64,000 nt of DNA from Malurus cyaneus samueli (lineage: Eukaryota > Chordata > Aves > Passeriformes > Maluridae), in NCBI GenBank assembly GCA_009741485.1, contig CM019227.1:14618669-14682668 (forward strand), written 5' to 3'. Positions 50,311-62,480 of the stretch are shown piece by piece (the first letter of the stretch is position 1; every line of letters begins with the position of its first letter). Under the pieces are notes generated by a model. The model was not told the DNA's origin. It was given only the letters and a program-made list of their open reading frames with translations, and did not search any database. A program made the position numbers and the translations under genes.

Positions 50311-50959
50311 TGGGCTGTTTTTCCAGCACATCCATGTGTTCAGGACAGAGGGCACGTTCATTAGCTGCTGGCAGAAGCCCACCAGGCAGTGCACAGGCTC
50401 ACACCACCTTTTTTAGCATTTTAATTACACTCTGACAGTAATTGTGCAGGGTGGCTTGCGTGGCAAAAGTTGAGAGCCGACAGAAGAGAAATGATCCAAA
50501 AGTTTGGATTTGGATGAGCTGGCAGCAGAAAGAACAGCAGGAAAGCCAATAAAAGCCATCACAGCCTGATAAATCAAGCAAACCTTCATCTGCCTGGATT
50601 TTTGATGACAAAATGTTCAGAAGCTGTTGACTGCCTTGGCAGACAAAACACATTATCTGTCTGTGATTCCTGAGCAGGTGAGTCACGGTCACAGCTGACA
50701 CGGAGCTGACCAAGCCATTTAAGTGCTTTTGAAATTTTTCCCTGCATTTATTCAGGGCTCTCCAAGCCAGGTGTTGCTGCAGAGCAGAGGGATTATGGTT
50801 TCAATCCACATCTGCAGGATCAAACCCTCATACACATCCCCAACACCTTCAAACAACCCCTGGATCACCGAGGCATCACCCACCACCCACAGAAATCTGA
50901 AATTCTGAAAAGGTTGTTCGGTTTTCTCGGCCATACCTCACATTAGTTGTGAAATGCAT
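50311..50959. other. noncoding, nothing recognised
   Basis: Unique DNA with overlapping frames on both strands (104 codons at 50399-50713 minus; 61 codons at 50723-50908 plus) and no domains. No repeat was named. Confidence 0.5.
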
Positions 50960-51320
50960 TTCCATGACAGGAGCAAACAGCTTTAAAATAATGTCCAGCA
51001 GTCAAAATTTCATTGCACAGCCTCTGTGGCTATAAACCACGTTACATGTAGGCCAGCAGTGCTCGAGCATTTCGCAGATAAACACACACGGGCTCTTTAT
51101 CCTTAACAGCTTTGTTACTCTGAGAATAAAAGGTAGCAGCAGCTTGAGTGGCATTAAAATGAAGGGAAAGTGCAAATAAAATTCAGATTTATTTCGGTTT
51201 CATTTCTACTTAACTGCAGTTATTCATAACATCTAAATGCACATTCGCTGCAGTTTCTAGATGCAATATAGTAGGTTTTATGCAGTTAAAATGAGTTTAT
51301 GTACAAGAGAATTGCCACAA
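50960..51320. promoter_or_regulatory. candidate conserved noncoding block
   Basis: This complex sequence keeps scattered CpGs (near 51040, 51063, 51073, 51089, 51197 and 51246) in CpG-poor surroundings. It has GATAAACACACACG and TTCATAACATC-type words and no coding frame. It reads like vertebrate conserved noncoding DNA. Only inference supports a function. Confidence 0.33.
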
Positions 51321-52361
51321 GCCAATTCAAAACTGCTTTTCAAAAACCCTTTTCTCAAACTAAGTTGTATAGTAATAATTCTATTTGTGTTGTATCAGCT
51401 AGCCTAGAACTACAAGTTCAAAGTTACCAGGAAGAAATCTAGGATTTTTAAAGAAATCTTTAAAAATGCAGAATCCATATGAAAGAGCTAAACATATCAC
51501 ATGAATTAAACAAAGGAAAATGCCACAACACACTATTCTTGCTTTGTTTGCTGACACATTTGCAATGTAAGCATATATCTGAATTCTTAATCCTGGTACA
51601 TTTTGCATTTATCATACCTTAAGATTTTTAATGCCCCCCAAGCTCAAATTATTAATCATAATTTGCATTTAATACTCTTCAGTTTGTTTTATGTGCACTT
51701 ATAAAGACATCAGACTATGAAGATATTAAAGGACTTCTACAACACCTTCTTCCCTGATGGTTAAAACAGCTTTTCCTCCAGAATTTATATTATAATTGGA
51801 GAAGTCCCTGTTGGTCTCCATATTGTTCCACAATGACATTTTCCTTGGATTTCCCACAGGTATTTGAATTTCAAAGATAAGGGAATGATTCACTCAGCCT
51901 CACTTGCCATCCACAGGAGGAAATACAATTTCTAGAACCAGTAAAAATTTAGAACTCACCAATCCACCCAACCATCTCTGGGAATAACCTCCAGTTTTAG
52001 GCTCCCACACTGACAACAAGTTTCATGTCTTTGAAATGCACCCAACCCTCCTCCAGCACCAGAGTCACACATGGGCAGTTAATTATCAACACTTGGGCTG
52101 TAATTGGAGACCTCGAGTGAGGTTGTGCAGAGCATGGCACTACATAATTTCAAAGACTCATTAAGATGTATCCTGTGCCCTAAAGAGTTTACAAAACAGG
52201 CTAAAAAAGCAGGGAAAAAGGATTTAAAAAGGACAGATAGTAAAAGGAGGAAGAGGAAATCTGATTCCCTTGTATAAGCTTATGAATAAGAATGTTACTT
52301 GAATCACTAAGCCCAAAATTATTCAAAATCTGTACTCACAACTCCAATTCAACAAGAGCTG

Positions 52362-52393
<32 letters not shown>

Positions 52394-52539
52394 CAGTATA
52401 AGGAAGGATGCAGGAAGAAGCCAAGAAGTTTTAGGATTCCTACTGTTGCAACAAACTACAAATTGTACAAAGCATCTCCCCTCAGAAAAAAGATCAATGG
52501 CTCCCAATCATTATCTGAGCAGAATATTAAAGTAAGACA
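51321..52539. other. noncoding, nothing recognised
   Basis: AT-rich unique DNA with one 69-codon frame on the minus strand that has no domain. The T31 tract inside it is listed separately. No named transposon was seen. Confidence 0.55.
52363..52393 (+). repeat. (T)31 homopolymer
   Basis: Thirty-one consecutive T residues, the longest homopolymer in the window, followed directly by CAG at 52394-52396. The arrangement mimics a 3' splice site, but no exon-like sequence follows. It is a mononucleotide microsatellite. Confidence 0.9.
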
Positions 52540-52790
52540 TGCATAATAAAGTAATTTTGTTTCATTTTTGAGAAGTGATGGCAGTTAGCGAGATTCAGTA
52601 AATTGTCCCTTTCAGCACTAATAACATGTTCATCGCTTTCCCCACCAGACGTTCCATAATGGCAATATAATAGGATTGCAATGACAATTAAATGATTGCA
52701 TATTTTAGGGCAATGGAGGGTATCCACCAGGCCATGAACCATTAGCAAAATGGTAACGTTGTCACCGGAATTTTCATGCTTTGGCACAAA
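52540..52790. promoter_or_regulatory. candidate conserved noncoding block
   Basis: Complex, repeat-free DNA with retained CpGs (near 52589, 52633, 52651, 52757 and 52766) and homeodomain- and octamer-like words (GACAATTAAATGATTGCAT at about 52683-52701). GGTAAC and GTCACC, the two half-site words known from RFX sites, lie 3 bp apart at 52751-52765, but in the everted order. No coding frame fits. The regulatory role is inferred. Confidence 0.35.
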
Positions 52791-54820
52791 AAGTGAAAAA
52801 GCAAGAAGCAACAGAGAAAGCAGGAGCACTGGAAGGGAGCAGGTATTCGATTCTCACACCATCCTCTTGACTTATGAAAGAAGAGAAATGGAAACTGATG
52901 GTGAATCTTAAAATATCCAATAAAAATCAATGTTTGCTTTGAGCTCTTCCTTCTCTCCCAACCCATCAGAGGGATTCACTGGAGAGCAGGGAGGTTCCTG
53001 CTCTTCCCATCCCCACATCCAAGCTGTGAGCTCTCCAAAAGCCACCGCCCTCTGCACCCTCCGTGTCTCACACAGAAACCTTTTCTGCTGGCAGAAATGA
53101 ACTCCCCAATAAACATGGTCTGGGAAGCCTTTCCCAAACAAGACACACACTTAGGGAAGCTAACAGATACAAAAAACATACCTGAATAAAAGGGAAAAAA
53201 AAAAAAAAATCAACCCAACGTTATTTTGTGGCTCCCTACCTAAACCAATGCATCTAAACTGAACTAACAACCCACACAAAGTGCAGCAGGTTGCTGAAGA
53301 AAGTGCAGGCTCAACATTAATTTGGTCACTGGATTTTTTTTTATTTTTAATACTTCCCTCAGATATCACAACAAGTGGTCCATGTAAAGTGCATGGAAGA
53401 GCTCTCTCATAGATCTAAGTTTACTTCCCTAATGCAGAACTACAGGAAACACTGATATCAGAAAAAGCTGAATTCTATCACGTGAAACATTTCAAGGAAG
53501 CAAACACATTTTTCATCCCTTGCTAAGAAAAAAAAAAGAAACCTCAATCACAGAAAAAGAAAACCGAGTAAAAAAAAATATGCATGAGAGAATGTTTTTC
53601 CTACTTTCTTCCTATTTGATTACAGCTGGAGGACAGAAAGCAAATGACATTTGTTCTATTGCTGCGTAATCCCATTTGCAATGATCGCTCTCTGGAGTGG
53701 CACAGAGAAGGGTGTATCAGAATGCCTTTAAGTCTTTGTTATCCTTTATTTTATACATAAACTAGTGGCCAATATCTGCTGAGAAAGCATTCAATAACTC
53801 TGGCAGTGTTTGTGATATCCAGCCTGCCATTATTCCCCAAACCTAGAAAACAAACCCATTGGAATTTAGAGCACTTGGAGCTAAACCCCTTTAGAACTCA
53901 GATAACCAAAAACATTGTTTTCTTTATTTCAACAACAGTGAAACGAAAATTAAATTACAATCACCATTAAGCTATCAAAAAATATCAAGGATTATTTTTT
54001 TTTTAAATAGGTTTGCAACACTTTGAGTTATTAAGTAGACTTTTATTGGGGTGGAAAATCTTCAGGGTTGTAGTAACCATTTACTCTGTGTGTAACCCTG
54101 TGCCAAAAGGACCCTGGCCCCCCCACAGGCCTGCAGGAATAAGAAGGAAAATACTGTTTTCTACCAAATCAGCTCAGTGTCCTGATTCAGAGCACACCTG
54201 CATCTTTTTCAGGTGAATGTAACACATTCGTAAACCACAGCCAGAATATTCTGATGCTGGTCAGCCTATCCATCAGTGCCTTTCTTCCCACCTCTAAGTG
54301 GGAAATACAAATTGCACTGCTGCAGTTAGAGGATAGCGACCCTGAAGAAAAGTCAGCAACAATCATCAGTTCAGCAAGAGGAGCTAAAGAAATTAATGTG
54401 TACCATAATAGAGAGACATCCTGCTTATTAATGACTGAAATTCATCTTCCAGAAAGGCCATAGAGGATGAAGTCCACTTATTATATGAAAGTCACTCCAC
54501 AATTTCAGAATTTTAACTCCCCTTTCTCGTTGCTCTTCCTAACATGAAAAATGCAACTATTTGAAGTTACCTTCCAGAGGTAACTGCAATAGTTCTCAGC
54601 TTTTTGTTGTTGTTTTTTTCCTGGAAATACTATAAAACTACTTTTGAACTTGCCACTAACTATCTCTAGGACCATAAAGCTGGAGCAATGAACATCTGCT
54701 GGTAGCACAGCCTGGAATGCATTATTTATTTATTACTTGAAAAGAATACATAAGAGTCTCTACTCCTCTCCTCATGCTGCTAAGACAGCTCTTAAAAACA
54801 GCAAAGTGACAGCAGAGAAA
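52791..54820. other. noncoding, nothing recognised
   Basis: Short overlapping frames (up to 80 codons) without domains. A-rich runs lie at 53192-53208 and 53527-53538. No transposon was named. Confidence 0.55.
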
Positions 54821-54900
54821 GGCTGGGAGAGGTTGTTCCAGGGCTGCCATGTCCCTGGGAGGCATTAAAGGCTGGCTCAGGTGTTTTGGCAGATGGGACT
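54821..54900 (+). mobile_element. probable CR1 LINE fragment
   Basis: GGCTGGGAGAGGTTGTTCC, then CATGTCCCTGGGAGGCATTA and AAGGCTGGCTCAGG, follow the order of words in the CR1 region just upstream of its 3' UTR end. There the usual pattern is GGAACAGGTTGCCC, TCCCTGGAAGCATTC and AAGGCCAGGCTGG. The 3' terminal TTCCAACCC end is missing, so this is an internal remnant, plus orientation. G+C-rich chance similarity is possible. Confidence 0.45.
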
Positions 54901-57224
54901 CCCTGAGAGGTGCCAGCAGGTGATTCCAGCAGGGACAAATGGAGCTCCCCAGGCAGGCAGAGCAGCCCATCACACCAGCCAAAGAGCAGCAGAGAGGGCT
55001 TTGGGGAACAGCAGCAATTTGGGAGTCCTCAAGGCTTCCTAAGTAAATACCAGGTGTTGAAATTGCTTTTAAAAAGGGAGCAAAGAACCCCCAGCACGCA
55101 CCTCGTTTAGGTAAGAATTCAACTTTCCACAGTAGTTAGAATAATATTCCAGAGTAGATGGAATAATAACATTGCCATTTTCCTTCCACACAGCTCGTGT
55201 GGCAAAGGTGTAATATGTTTTAGACTAAGAAGCTGGCTTCAGTAAATAAGTCTTTAAGGGACAGACCTCACTGCAGAACAACAACAACCCATTTTTAAAA
55301 GAGAAAAACCAGCCACAAAACTGGATAAATGCATCCAATTATCAAGACAAATATTGTTTCAGAACAACTCAAAAAGCTCGCATGCAAATCCTTTATCTCG
55401 AGGAGGACAAAAATAAATGTTTACTGTGTGCCAAACAAAATGAAGATTTGTCACAGAAGGGAGAAAAGCACTTTGAAACATCATATTGTAAAGCTGCAAA
55501 CAGGAGAGGGCTTCTGCAATTGGCAAATGGCTTAAGAACATCATTCCACTTTTAATGTTACTAATGAGGAACTTCAGAACCCAAAATTAAGACTCTAAGA
55601 AGAAAAAAAGAAAAAACAAACCAAAGAAAACCAAAACCAAACAGAAAAAGCACTTTTGATTAGTTATCCAAATTGTTCTTAGTGGTAGTAAATAAGAAGG
55701 AGTCACATTTTCTCCCCACAGTGATGATTTGGTAGCCCTCAAGAGCATGAGTTCTGCAGTGCCTCTGCTTGGCTACTGCAGGTACAAATAAGTTTGTTAT
55801 TTTTGACTGTTCAGTTCATTTGAGCACAGAAAACCAGCATATAAATAAAAAAAACCAAAAAAAAAACCAAAAACCTTAATGTCTCCAAATGATTTCCAAC
55901 ACAAAGACCACAATGCAGAAACATCAAAACTATACAACTGTGCACGAAAGTGAAATAAAAGGTAACAAAAGCAAGAAAGCACACCGTGGACATTCTCCTG
56001 TCACCAGCCCACAAAGAACTTTTAATTGCCCCAATATTTAATTGCCCTCACTGTACTTCAGCTAAGCCCATTGGCCACCCTGGGGCCACCTCCCTCCATC
56101 CCAGGTGTAATCTGGCCAGGACTGATTGTTAACTTGCCCCCAAATTCACTGCAAAAGATGAGAGAGATGAATAAACATTCAAAAAATCTGAACAAAGATC
56201 AGATTAAAAAAAAAAACAGACAAAAAAAAAAACAAAACAACAAAACAAACATTAAAAGAACTTGAACAAAGATCTGGTTTCCGCCTCTGCAAGGAGAATT
56301 TCCACTATGCAGGGTGGGTGAATCCAACATACTGGGGAGAGTTTTCCTCAAAACTAATAATGGCCCATAGCCCAAATTAAGCTTGGAAGAAGCAAAGGCA
56401 CCCTCATGTACTTCATTAGGACTTTTCCAATACACATCTCACTCAAATTAAGCCCAAAGAGCTATGGGAAAACAGCACTTGGGCTATCATTTCTACAGCT
56501 AAAGGGCCAGGAAATCTTTCTACGGGACCCTTCCCTACCCCTGACACTTTGCTTCAAGCATATGTTCTTCTGGTTACATAAAGAGCACATTTTAATTATT
56601 TACAAGTGTTACATAAGGCAAGAAGATATTAAACACCCTTACTGAGCATGTGCAAATTAGTTTTGCCCTCGTGTACAAGTTTAGAGAAACCTCTGCAACA
56701 TCTCTCCCTGCAATTAGTTCTCCTGTCTCCTTCATTATTTCCTCAGCATCTAATTCTATAATTTATTGTTTTAACTTCTTCAGCTTTGAAAGTAGGGCAT
56801 TTCTTGGTAGGGCCACGTTATGTAGCAAGCCCTAAAGACCTGGCCCACATTTCAGGGCAGTAGCAGAAAGGCTTCTTCTCTTCTGTAAATATATTAGGAA
56901 ATCATTTTTAAGGCCTCTGATAAGAATTTTAGGACCTCACATCCTGTAATCCGACCTTTGTAGCATTAATAGAACTTTATGTCTGCAGAAATAAGTGCCT
57001 TAAAAAAACAACACTAAAATAACACATATGATGCATAAAATCTATGTATACCAGTACAAAAGTAATGAGTTGTACACGTGTCCTGTCCCATTTTTCTGTG
57101 GAATTAGAGAGGGCTGGGGGACTGAGTTTTGCAGCCTTGCTGATAGAAAACAAACAAACAAACAAAAAAAAAAGTTACAAAAAAAATAAAAAAAAAAAAA
57201 AAAACACCACAGAATATTTCTAGC
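54901..57224. other. noncoding, A-rich stretches
   Basis: No gene is supported. A-rich low complexity lies at about 55598-55650, 55846-55874, 56206-56254 and 57147-57204 (mixed CAAA and A runs). Short frames only, without domains. Confidence 0.55.
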
Positions 57225-57416
57225 TCTGGCCAGGGCAATCTCTTGGATTTAGGGCCTGGTTTTTCCAGCTCTGACACCTGGTGTAAGACTGGAAGATCCA
57301 AGCTAAATTTCTGCCCTATAGAAATTGGAGCCATCACAACACCACCTTCCCAGGAAGAATTACTGACTGGAGCTAGAAAAACCATGCCCTAAATCCAAGA
57401 GATTGCCCTGACCAGA
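57225..57416. repeat. 47-bp inverted repeat (foldback) with 98-bp loop
   Basis: Arm one (57225-57271) and arm two (57370-57416) are inverse complements at 44 of 47 positions; the differing bases in arm one are 57230, 57256 and 57266. The shared core is CAGGGCAATCTCTTGGATTT, at 57231-57250 and reversed at 57391-57410. The 98-bp loop (57272-57369) is unique. Neither arm end shows a clear target-site duplication, and no transposase remnant is present. It may be a miniature foldback element or a local inverted duplication made by template switching during replication. If transcribed it would fold into a long, nearly perfect hairpin. Confidence 0.9.
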
Positions 57417-57425
57417 TTGCCTCTG

Positions 57426-57454
57426 CTGAACTCTGGGAGCCTGAACTCTGGGAG
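57426..57454 (+). repeat. tandem duplication, 15-bp period
   Basis: CTGAACTCTGGGAG occurs at 57426-57439 and again, identically, at 57441-57454, separated by one C. It lies ten bases beyond the foldback. Confidence 0.9.
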
Positions 57455-59769
57455 ATTGTACAAAAGCTCAAATTTGAAATAATTTCTTGTCAGGAAGCAT
57501 TGAAAAAAATGGATAGGTGGGATTTTTTTTTCCTAAGATTTTTAATTAAATGAAAGGAGAAAGCAAGCAGGAGCCTTGCAGACAATGTCTGTGGTGGTTT
57601 TGCACTCACAGAAACGTGGATGGTTCACTTGCAAAGTGAATACGTGGAGTTTTGCAATAACTAAATGGAAAAAGTGCTCAATTTTACTTTAAATCACTCA
57701 AAAAAAAAACCAAAAAAAAACCAACATGCCATAATTTCAAACCTGTTGAAATATTAGCCTTAATATCTCACTAGCTAAATGAACAATCACCTGCTTTCCT
57801 GATAATTTAAATCAAATTATGCATAACAAGAATGTGTTTTGGTTTGCCAGGCAGCGTGGCCAGCCAGGCCTGGAGCAGTTGGCTGATTGCACAGGTCTCA
57901 AGGATGGACAGGCATTTTAAGGACCCAAAACATTGGAAAACACCTTCATAAAGCAGTTTACAACGTTACAGGCAATCTGCAGAGCTCCCAGCAGACCTGC
58001 AATGCGCTGGAGCATCCCTGGGCTGGAGCCACAGGATGGGTACTCATGGGGCAGGGGGAAAAAACAGCAAAATCATTCCTTGGGGGGAAGTTTGGGAGGA
58101 ATCAAGGGGTTTTGTCATCAGTAATTGCAGCTGAAGGCAGCTCCTGCACCCCAAGGAGCCCCAGCACTCGATGCAATGGTTCCCCAAAGGTTTGATTTCC
58201 ATCAGCACCTCTGGCTTTGCCTCTTACCTGTGCTTTCTTATCTCTACCAGAAATACCCACAGCCTGACCAGCTGCAACCCAACAATCCCACCCTTTAAAA
58301 CCAACAGGAGCCCCTCATTAAACCCTCCTGCTCCTTTCATTTGCATTATTGAACAGCCCCCCAAGCACAATGAACTGCCCCCTGTCAGCAAAGCCCCTGC
58401 GCTCTGAGCTTTTTTAATATTCTGAAAATCGCTTTCTCCAAGTGTTTTCCAGTGCTCCAGAATGTTGCTGTGGCAGCAACTGGTAACCAGAGGGATTTAC
58501 AGGATGCTGAGCAGTTCAACCTGAAACAAAGGCAACAAAACCTGGATTTCTAAACTGAGGAACAGCAGACAGGAAATCATCAGGAGACACTGCTGTCCCA
58601 GGAACAAGCCAGGACCATGCTAAAATGCTGGGTTTTGTTTTAAATCCTGCTTGGTCTTCTCAAGAGAATATTTTCCAAAGAGCAAAGAAAGAGCTGATGT
58701 CAGGAGCTGCCTTTAACAAGCTCAGTTAACCTAAATTTGGATGTTTAATAATGAAGGAGACACAGGTGAAGTGTTACACTGAGAAACTGTGCTGGGTTAA
58801 ACCCTGAATCTCTCAAAACAACGACCACTAACCACTCATGGAAAAATTCAGCTGAGCCTGGTCCCCCATCTGCACAGAGATATTCCACTGGAGTGGTTTT
58901 ACACATTTAAAATTGCAGCTGATCTTCACAGCCTAAAATACACTCATCGTGTGGAGTGGCTCTTCCCAACGCAGTAATGATGTGTTTTGTTAAGTTGCAG
59001 GAAATATTTATAAATTAATTAATCATTGCAGTAACTTGCACTTGACTGTGAAGCACTTCAAGCTCTGTGTGGATCAACAGCATTGAACTGAAGCAAAGGA
59101 GGAATTCCAAATCCCCAATATCCATCCAAGCCCCAGGAATGACTGCAAAGAACCCCCAGCTCTGACTGAAGAGTGCACACAAAGAATGCCATTAGAGCAA
59201 CTACAAATAAATATTTGTATTTGTTTAAATGGTGGGTGTGGATGGGGAAAGTTCAAAGAGAATAAATTCAACTGCAGTGCATGCAATTTCCTAAAACTTC
59301 TTCGACACAATAACAGATGTACATTCACAGTATGGCTGAACTTAATATCTACATTTCTTGTCCCTCTAAATCTCAGTTTGGCCTCTTCATAAATTCCCCC
59401 GTGCAGCTGCAGGGCAAAGCCAACCCCTGCCTTAAAACAATCCAAAAGAAGAGAAAAAGAAACATTCTTATGGGTATATGGAAGAGTTAATGACAGCTCA
59501 TTAATTAAATCTCTCAGAGGTGCTGAATACAGGCATCAATTGTCACAACTCAACACTTCTAAAATTTTCCCAGCCTCCATAAAACTGTTCCTGTAAGTTT
59601 GATTTTTTTTTTTTTAATTGCAGCATGTGTTGTGCAGAAGGCACGCACAAATCCTCAAAAAGCAGCTCCCAAAAAAAAATCCTGGTGAACACAGCACAGA
59701 AGGCTCCTCTGAAGACAAAGAACAAGACATCAGTGCCTCATCTGCTGTGAATTAGTTTGCTTTTTTCCC
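57455..59769. other. noncoding, nothing recognised
   Basis: Unique DNA. Frames at 57887-58195 (102 codons, plus) and 59074-59445 (123 codons, minus) lack domains and context. An A-rich patch lies at 57699-57721 and a T13 run near 59604-59616. TGTGCTGGGTTAAACCC near 58788 hints at an LTR start but has no other support. Confidence 0.5.
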
Positions 59770-60016
59770 TTCAAGAACTCTTAATATGAGAATCCGATCA
59801 ACAGTTAATCTCCCTGAGCAGACGCCACTTTGTTATCCTCCGTGGTAGTTCTCTGCTCCTGGGGTAATTTGTTGCTGAACAATTTAGGCAAACACTTGGC
59901 TCAGGATAGAAAGGAGCAAGATTAGTCTGTAATTGGAATATTTTGTCTCATTTATTCTTGAAGATGTGCCATATTACACTCCATCAGCCAGGGGTTATTG
60001 TTTTATGAAATCAAGC
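59770..60016 (-). pseudogene. RTE-type LINE reverse transcriptase fragment, decayed
   Basis: Read on the minus strand, codons from 60016 down give a TPG*W block, then VIWHIFKNK*D (the usual PIWKGKGD block). After one frameshift comes a single frame of 55 codons (59934 to 59770). That frame starts NYRLILLLSILSQVFA, against the family pattern NYRGITLLSVPGKVFA. It then has exactly the expected 18 codons before QSGVCSGRLTVDRILILRVL, against QSGFTPGKSTVDRILALRVL. Two stops lie in this frame and two more upstream of the frameshift. This is the finger/palm start of a reverse transcriptase of the RTE/BovB-like LINE group. The catalytic aspartate blocks further downstream were not found. The copy is ancient and cannot be functional. 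Confidence 0.82.
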
Positions 60017-62440
60017 TGCACCTGGCATGGCACTGTACAAAACCTCGAGTGCTGCTCTTTGCAATCCAGCTCTGTTTAACCAACTCTGAGAACCAATGAA
60101 TGCCTCATCCTGGGCTGGAGCCTTCCACCCCTCAGCAAATATATCCGAGAACAGTCTTTAACTTGAAAAAAAAAAAAAAATAAAAAAAAAAAAAAAAATA
60201 AAATGGCCATGATAACTGTTAAATTCAGCCATAATATCAAACTCAACTGGTAAAGTTCAGAGTAATCAATGCATTTTTCTCTATATATTTCTACTTCCAG
60301 CAAGTTTTCATGATGATTTCTTCTTTTACATCTTTAATTAATTACTATTGCAAATGAAGAAGTTAATTGATTGTATCCCTATTTCATTTAGACTCACATC
60401 CAGGAATTTTTGTGTGCTTTGAGATGATTGCAGGCATAAAAACAAGGGGGTATTTAAAATTTAGCTGTATTTATGACATACTTGAATTAGTGTATCTTAC
60501 CCCACATGACAGCATGTTCTTAGAAAGAACATTTAAAGAAGTTTTAGGATAAGACCTAACTTTCAGTATTTAGAGGAATATAAACTTTCTTTCTTGTTAC
60601 CTAATTTCACATAAATACCTGCTGCAAAATTCACCTTTGAAAGCATAATGAATAAAAAAAAAGGAATAAAAAGCCCTTGAAACATGTGCAGCATCGTTTG
60701 TAGGGGACCAATTCTGCCCCATCCCCCTGTACACACACAAAACTGACAGGTGTTCGATGGTTTTAATTAAGCCAAGTTTTACTGGGAAGTTTATACTAAC
60801 TTCACACTGCAAAGTCAAATATTTACACTGTTAAAATGGAGAATCAAGGAGAATAAACATTCATAGATAAATCCTGTTTCTAAGACGTTGGATGGCAAGG
60901 GTAGAACAAGGAATTTTATGCTGGAATTTTAACCTGTTGAAGGTTTATGGTCTCAAAGAAGGATAAAAAGGAGGAGTTTGCTTGGCCTGGTAGAGATTTG
61001 GCCAGAGCATGGTTGGTTCTTTGGCTATGAAAAGAAAGAGTGAGAAAGAAAATTAAATAATTATTAAATAATGAGAAAGGAGATTTAAATCATAACATGC
61101 CATGACTTGCTCCTGATATTAATGCATTCGTAGTAAACAGATAAGAAAAACCCCATTCTTACTGCACATGGCATTTCCCACCCATTCCTAAGATTTCTAA
61201 GCTCCACTCAATTTTAAACAACCAGAGACAGCTGATACCTGAGTATTAGTACTAGATACAAAAATAAAGTGATTGAGTTTTAATATAAGGTAACAAGCTG
61301 CATGTTTGTATGGATTTCAGACTCTGGGAGTAGCAGTGAGTACCAGGGTACAGCAAAACAAAAAAAAAAAAAGCAGCACAAAAAAATCAAAATACATAGA
61401 ATCTAGGAAAGGAAAGGTAAACTAATTTTGTATTTCACATATAAACCAAACACTGTCACCTCAGGGACAGCTTTTTCCATCCTATGTATAGCAGAGTGCC
61501 CCAAAAGAAATTCAAAATAAACTGAAAAAGTTGCTCCCCTTGCAGTGCTAAATCCAGCTCTTTAGCAGCTGAATTTTGTCTTATGCTGGAGCCTGAGATT
61601 TATCCAAGCACAAGGAAAGCTTTGGTTTGCCTTTACAAAATTGCCTGAGGGGCTGGGACATAATGAACATTATTAGTTTGATCTATTGTTATCAAGCAAG
61701 CTCCTAACTAGGTTCAGTTTATTCAAAAAGCTTATTTGAGACCCTATAGAGGTTTTCTTGTGGATGTTCCTGTAGAAATCGTGTTCACCTAACCTCTCAG
61801 AAAAGTTTTTAACATAGAAAAGCTCTGAATTACAGGTTCATTTGAAAATTATGAGCTACTCAAACCAGGTAAAATCCTAATTTTCTGAATTTTAAATTTG
61901 AATTTTCTGAAGTGATCCAGACTTCCCAGCTGCAGCCCCCACCCAGTCAGAGCAGCTGTTCCCCCACCTGCTCCACCCCCAGGTTTTCCCCAGCAGAGTC
62001 TCCGATATCCTGATCATTAAAATAATTTAATCCTGGTGCAATAATTAAATAACCAAATAACAGCTCAGGCTGGCGCCTGAGGGAGGGACCCTGAACAAGG
62101 AATATCCTGGATTTTTACACCCTGGCAGCCCAAGATGCAAAATCTGGTGACCATTGGCTCCCACCCCAGAGGTCCCCATGTCCTTTGTTGTGCAGAGGTC
62201 AGCAGCCCCATGCAGAGGGAGAACACATCCCATTCAAATCAGCCATCTCACCATCACCACAATATTTTAACCATGGCTTTGATTTGATTACAAATCATGT
62301 CTGCAAGTAATAGACAAAAAAATGAAGCTGAAGGAGAACTCCTGGCGCCAGACGTTGCTGGGCACAGGGAAGCACCTTCAGTCTGTGAGACTCTTGGGGC
62401 CAACACTTTGTTTTCGTGGGACAAAGAGGAAGCAGCCACA
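60017..62440. other. noncoding, AT-rich
   Basis: No gene is supported. The A-rich tract at 60166 is listed separately. Other low complexity lies at 61361-61374 and 61379-61386. The last 500 bp become more G+C-rich. No named repeat was seen beyond the LINE relic that ends at 60016. Confidence 0.5.
60166..60203 (+). repeat. A-rich tract (A15 T A17 T A3)
   Basis: A 38-nt stretch of A with two T interruptions, immediately upstream of TGGCCATG. It is a mononucleotide microsatellite. Confidence 0.85.
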
Positions 62441-62480
62441 CCAGCCCCAGCAGGTGGGGGGCCAGCCCCAGCAGGTGGGG
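62441..62480 (+). repeat. tandem pair of a 19-bp CTCF-like unit
   Basis: CCAGCCCCAGCAGGTGGGG occurs at 62441-62459 and again, identically, at 62462-62480, with GG between (period 21). Each copy contains CCAGCAGGTGG, which follows the CTCF core except for a G where the core ends in C. The surrounding 62300-62680 is G+C-rich and contains a 126-codon frame on the plus strand with no domain, which I do not accept as a gene. The duplication is clear; CTCF binding is inference. Confidence 0.7.

Noticed and set aside
52292..52546. Possible exon after the T31-CAG acceptor-like site
   Set aside because: The frame includes the homopolymer itself as poly-phenylalanine, and no donor site or recognisable protein follows.
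57590..57640. TGTGGTGGTTTTGC, similar to the start of the LTR at 24043
   Set aside because: The similarity stops after about ten bases and no LTR structure follows.
58788..58900. Possible second LTR starting TGTGCTGGGTTAAACCC
   Set aside because: No TATA box, polyadenylation signal or matching end follows at a plausible distance.
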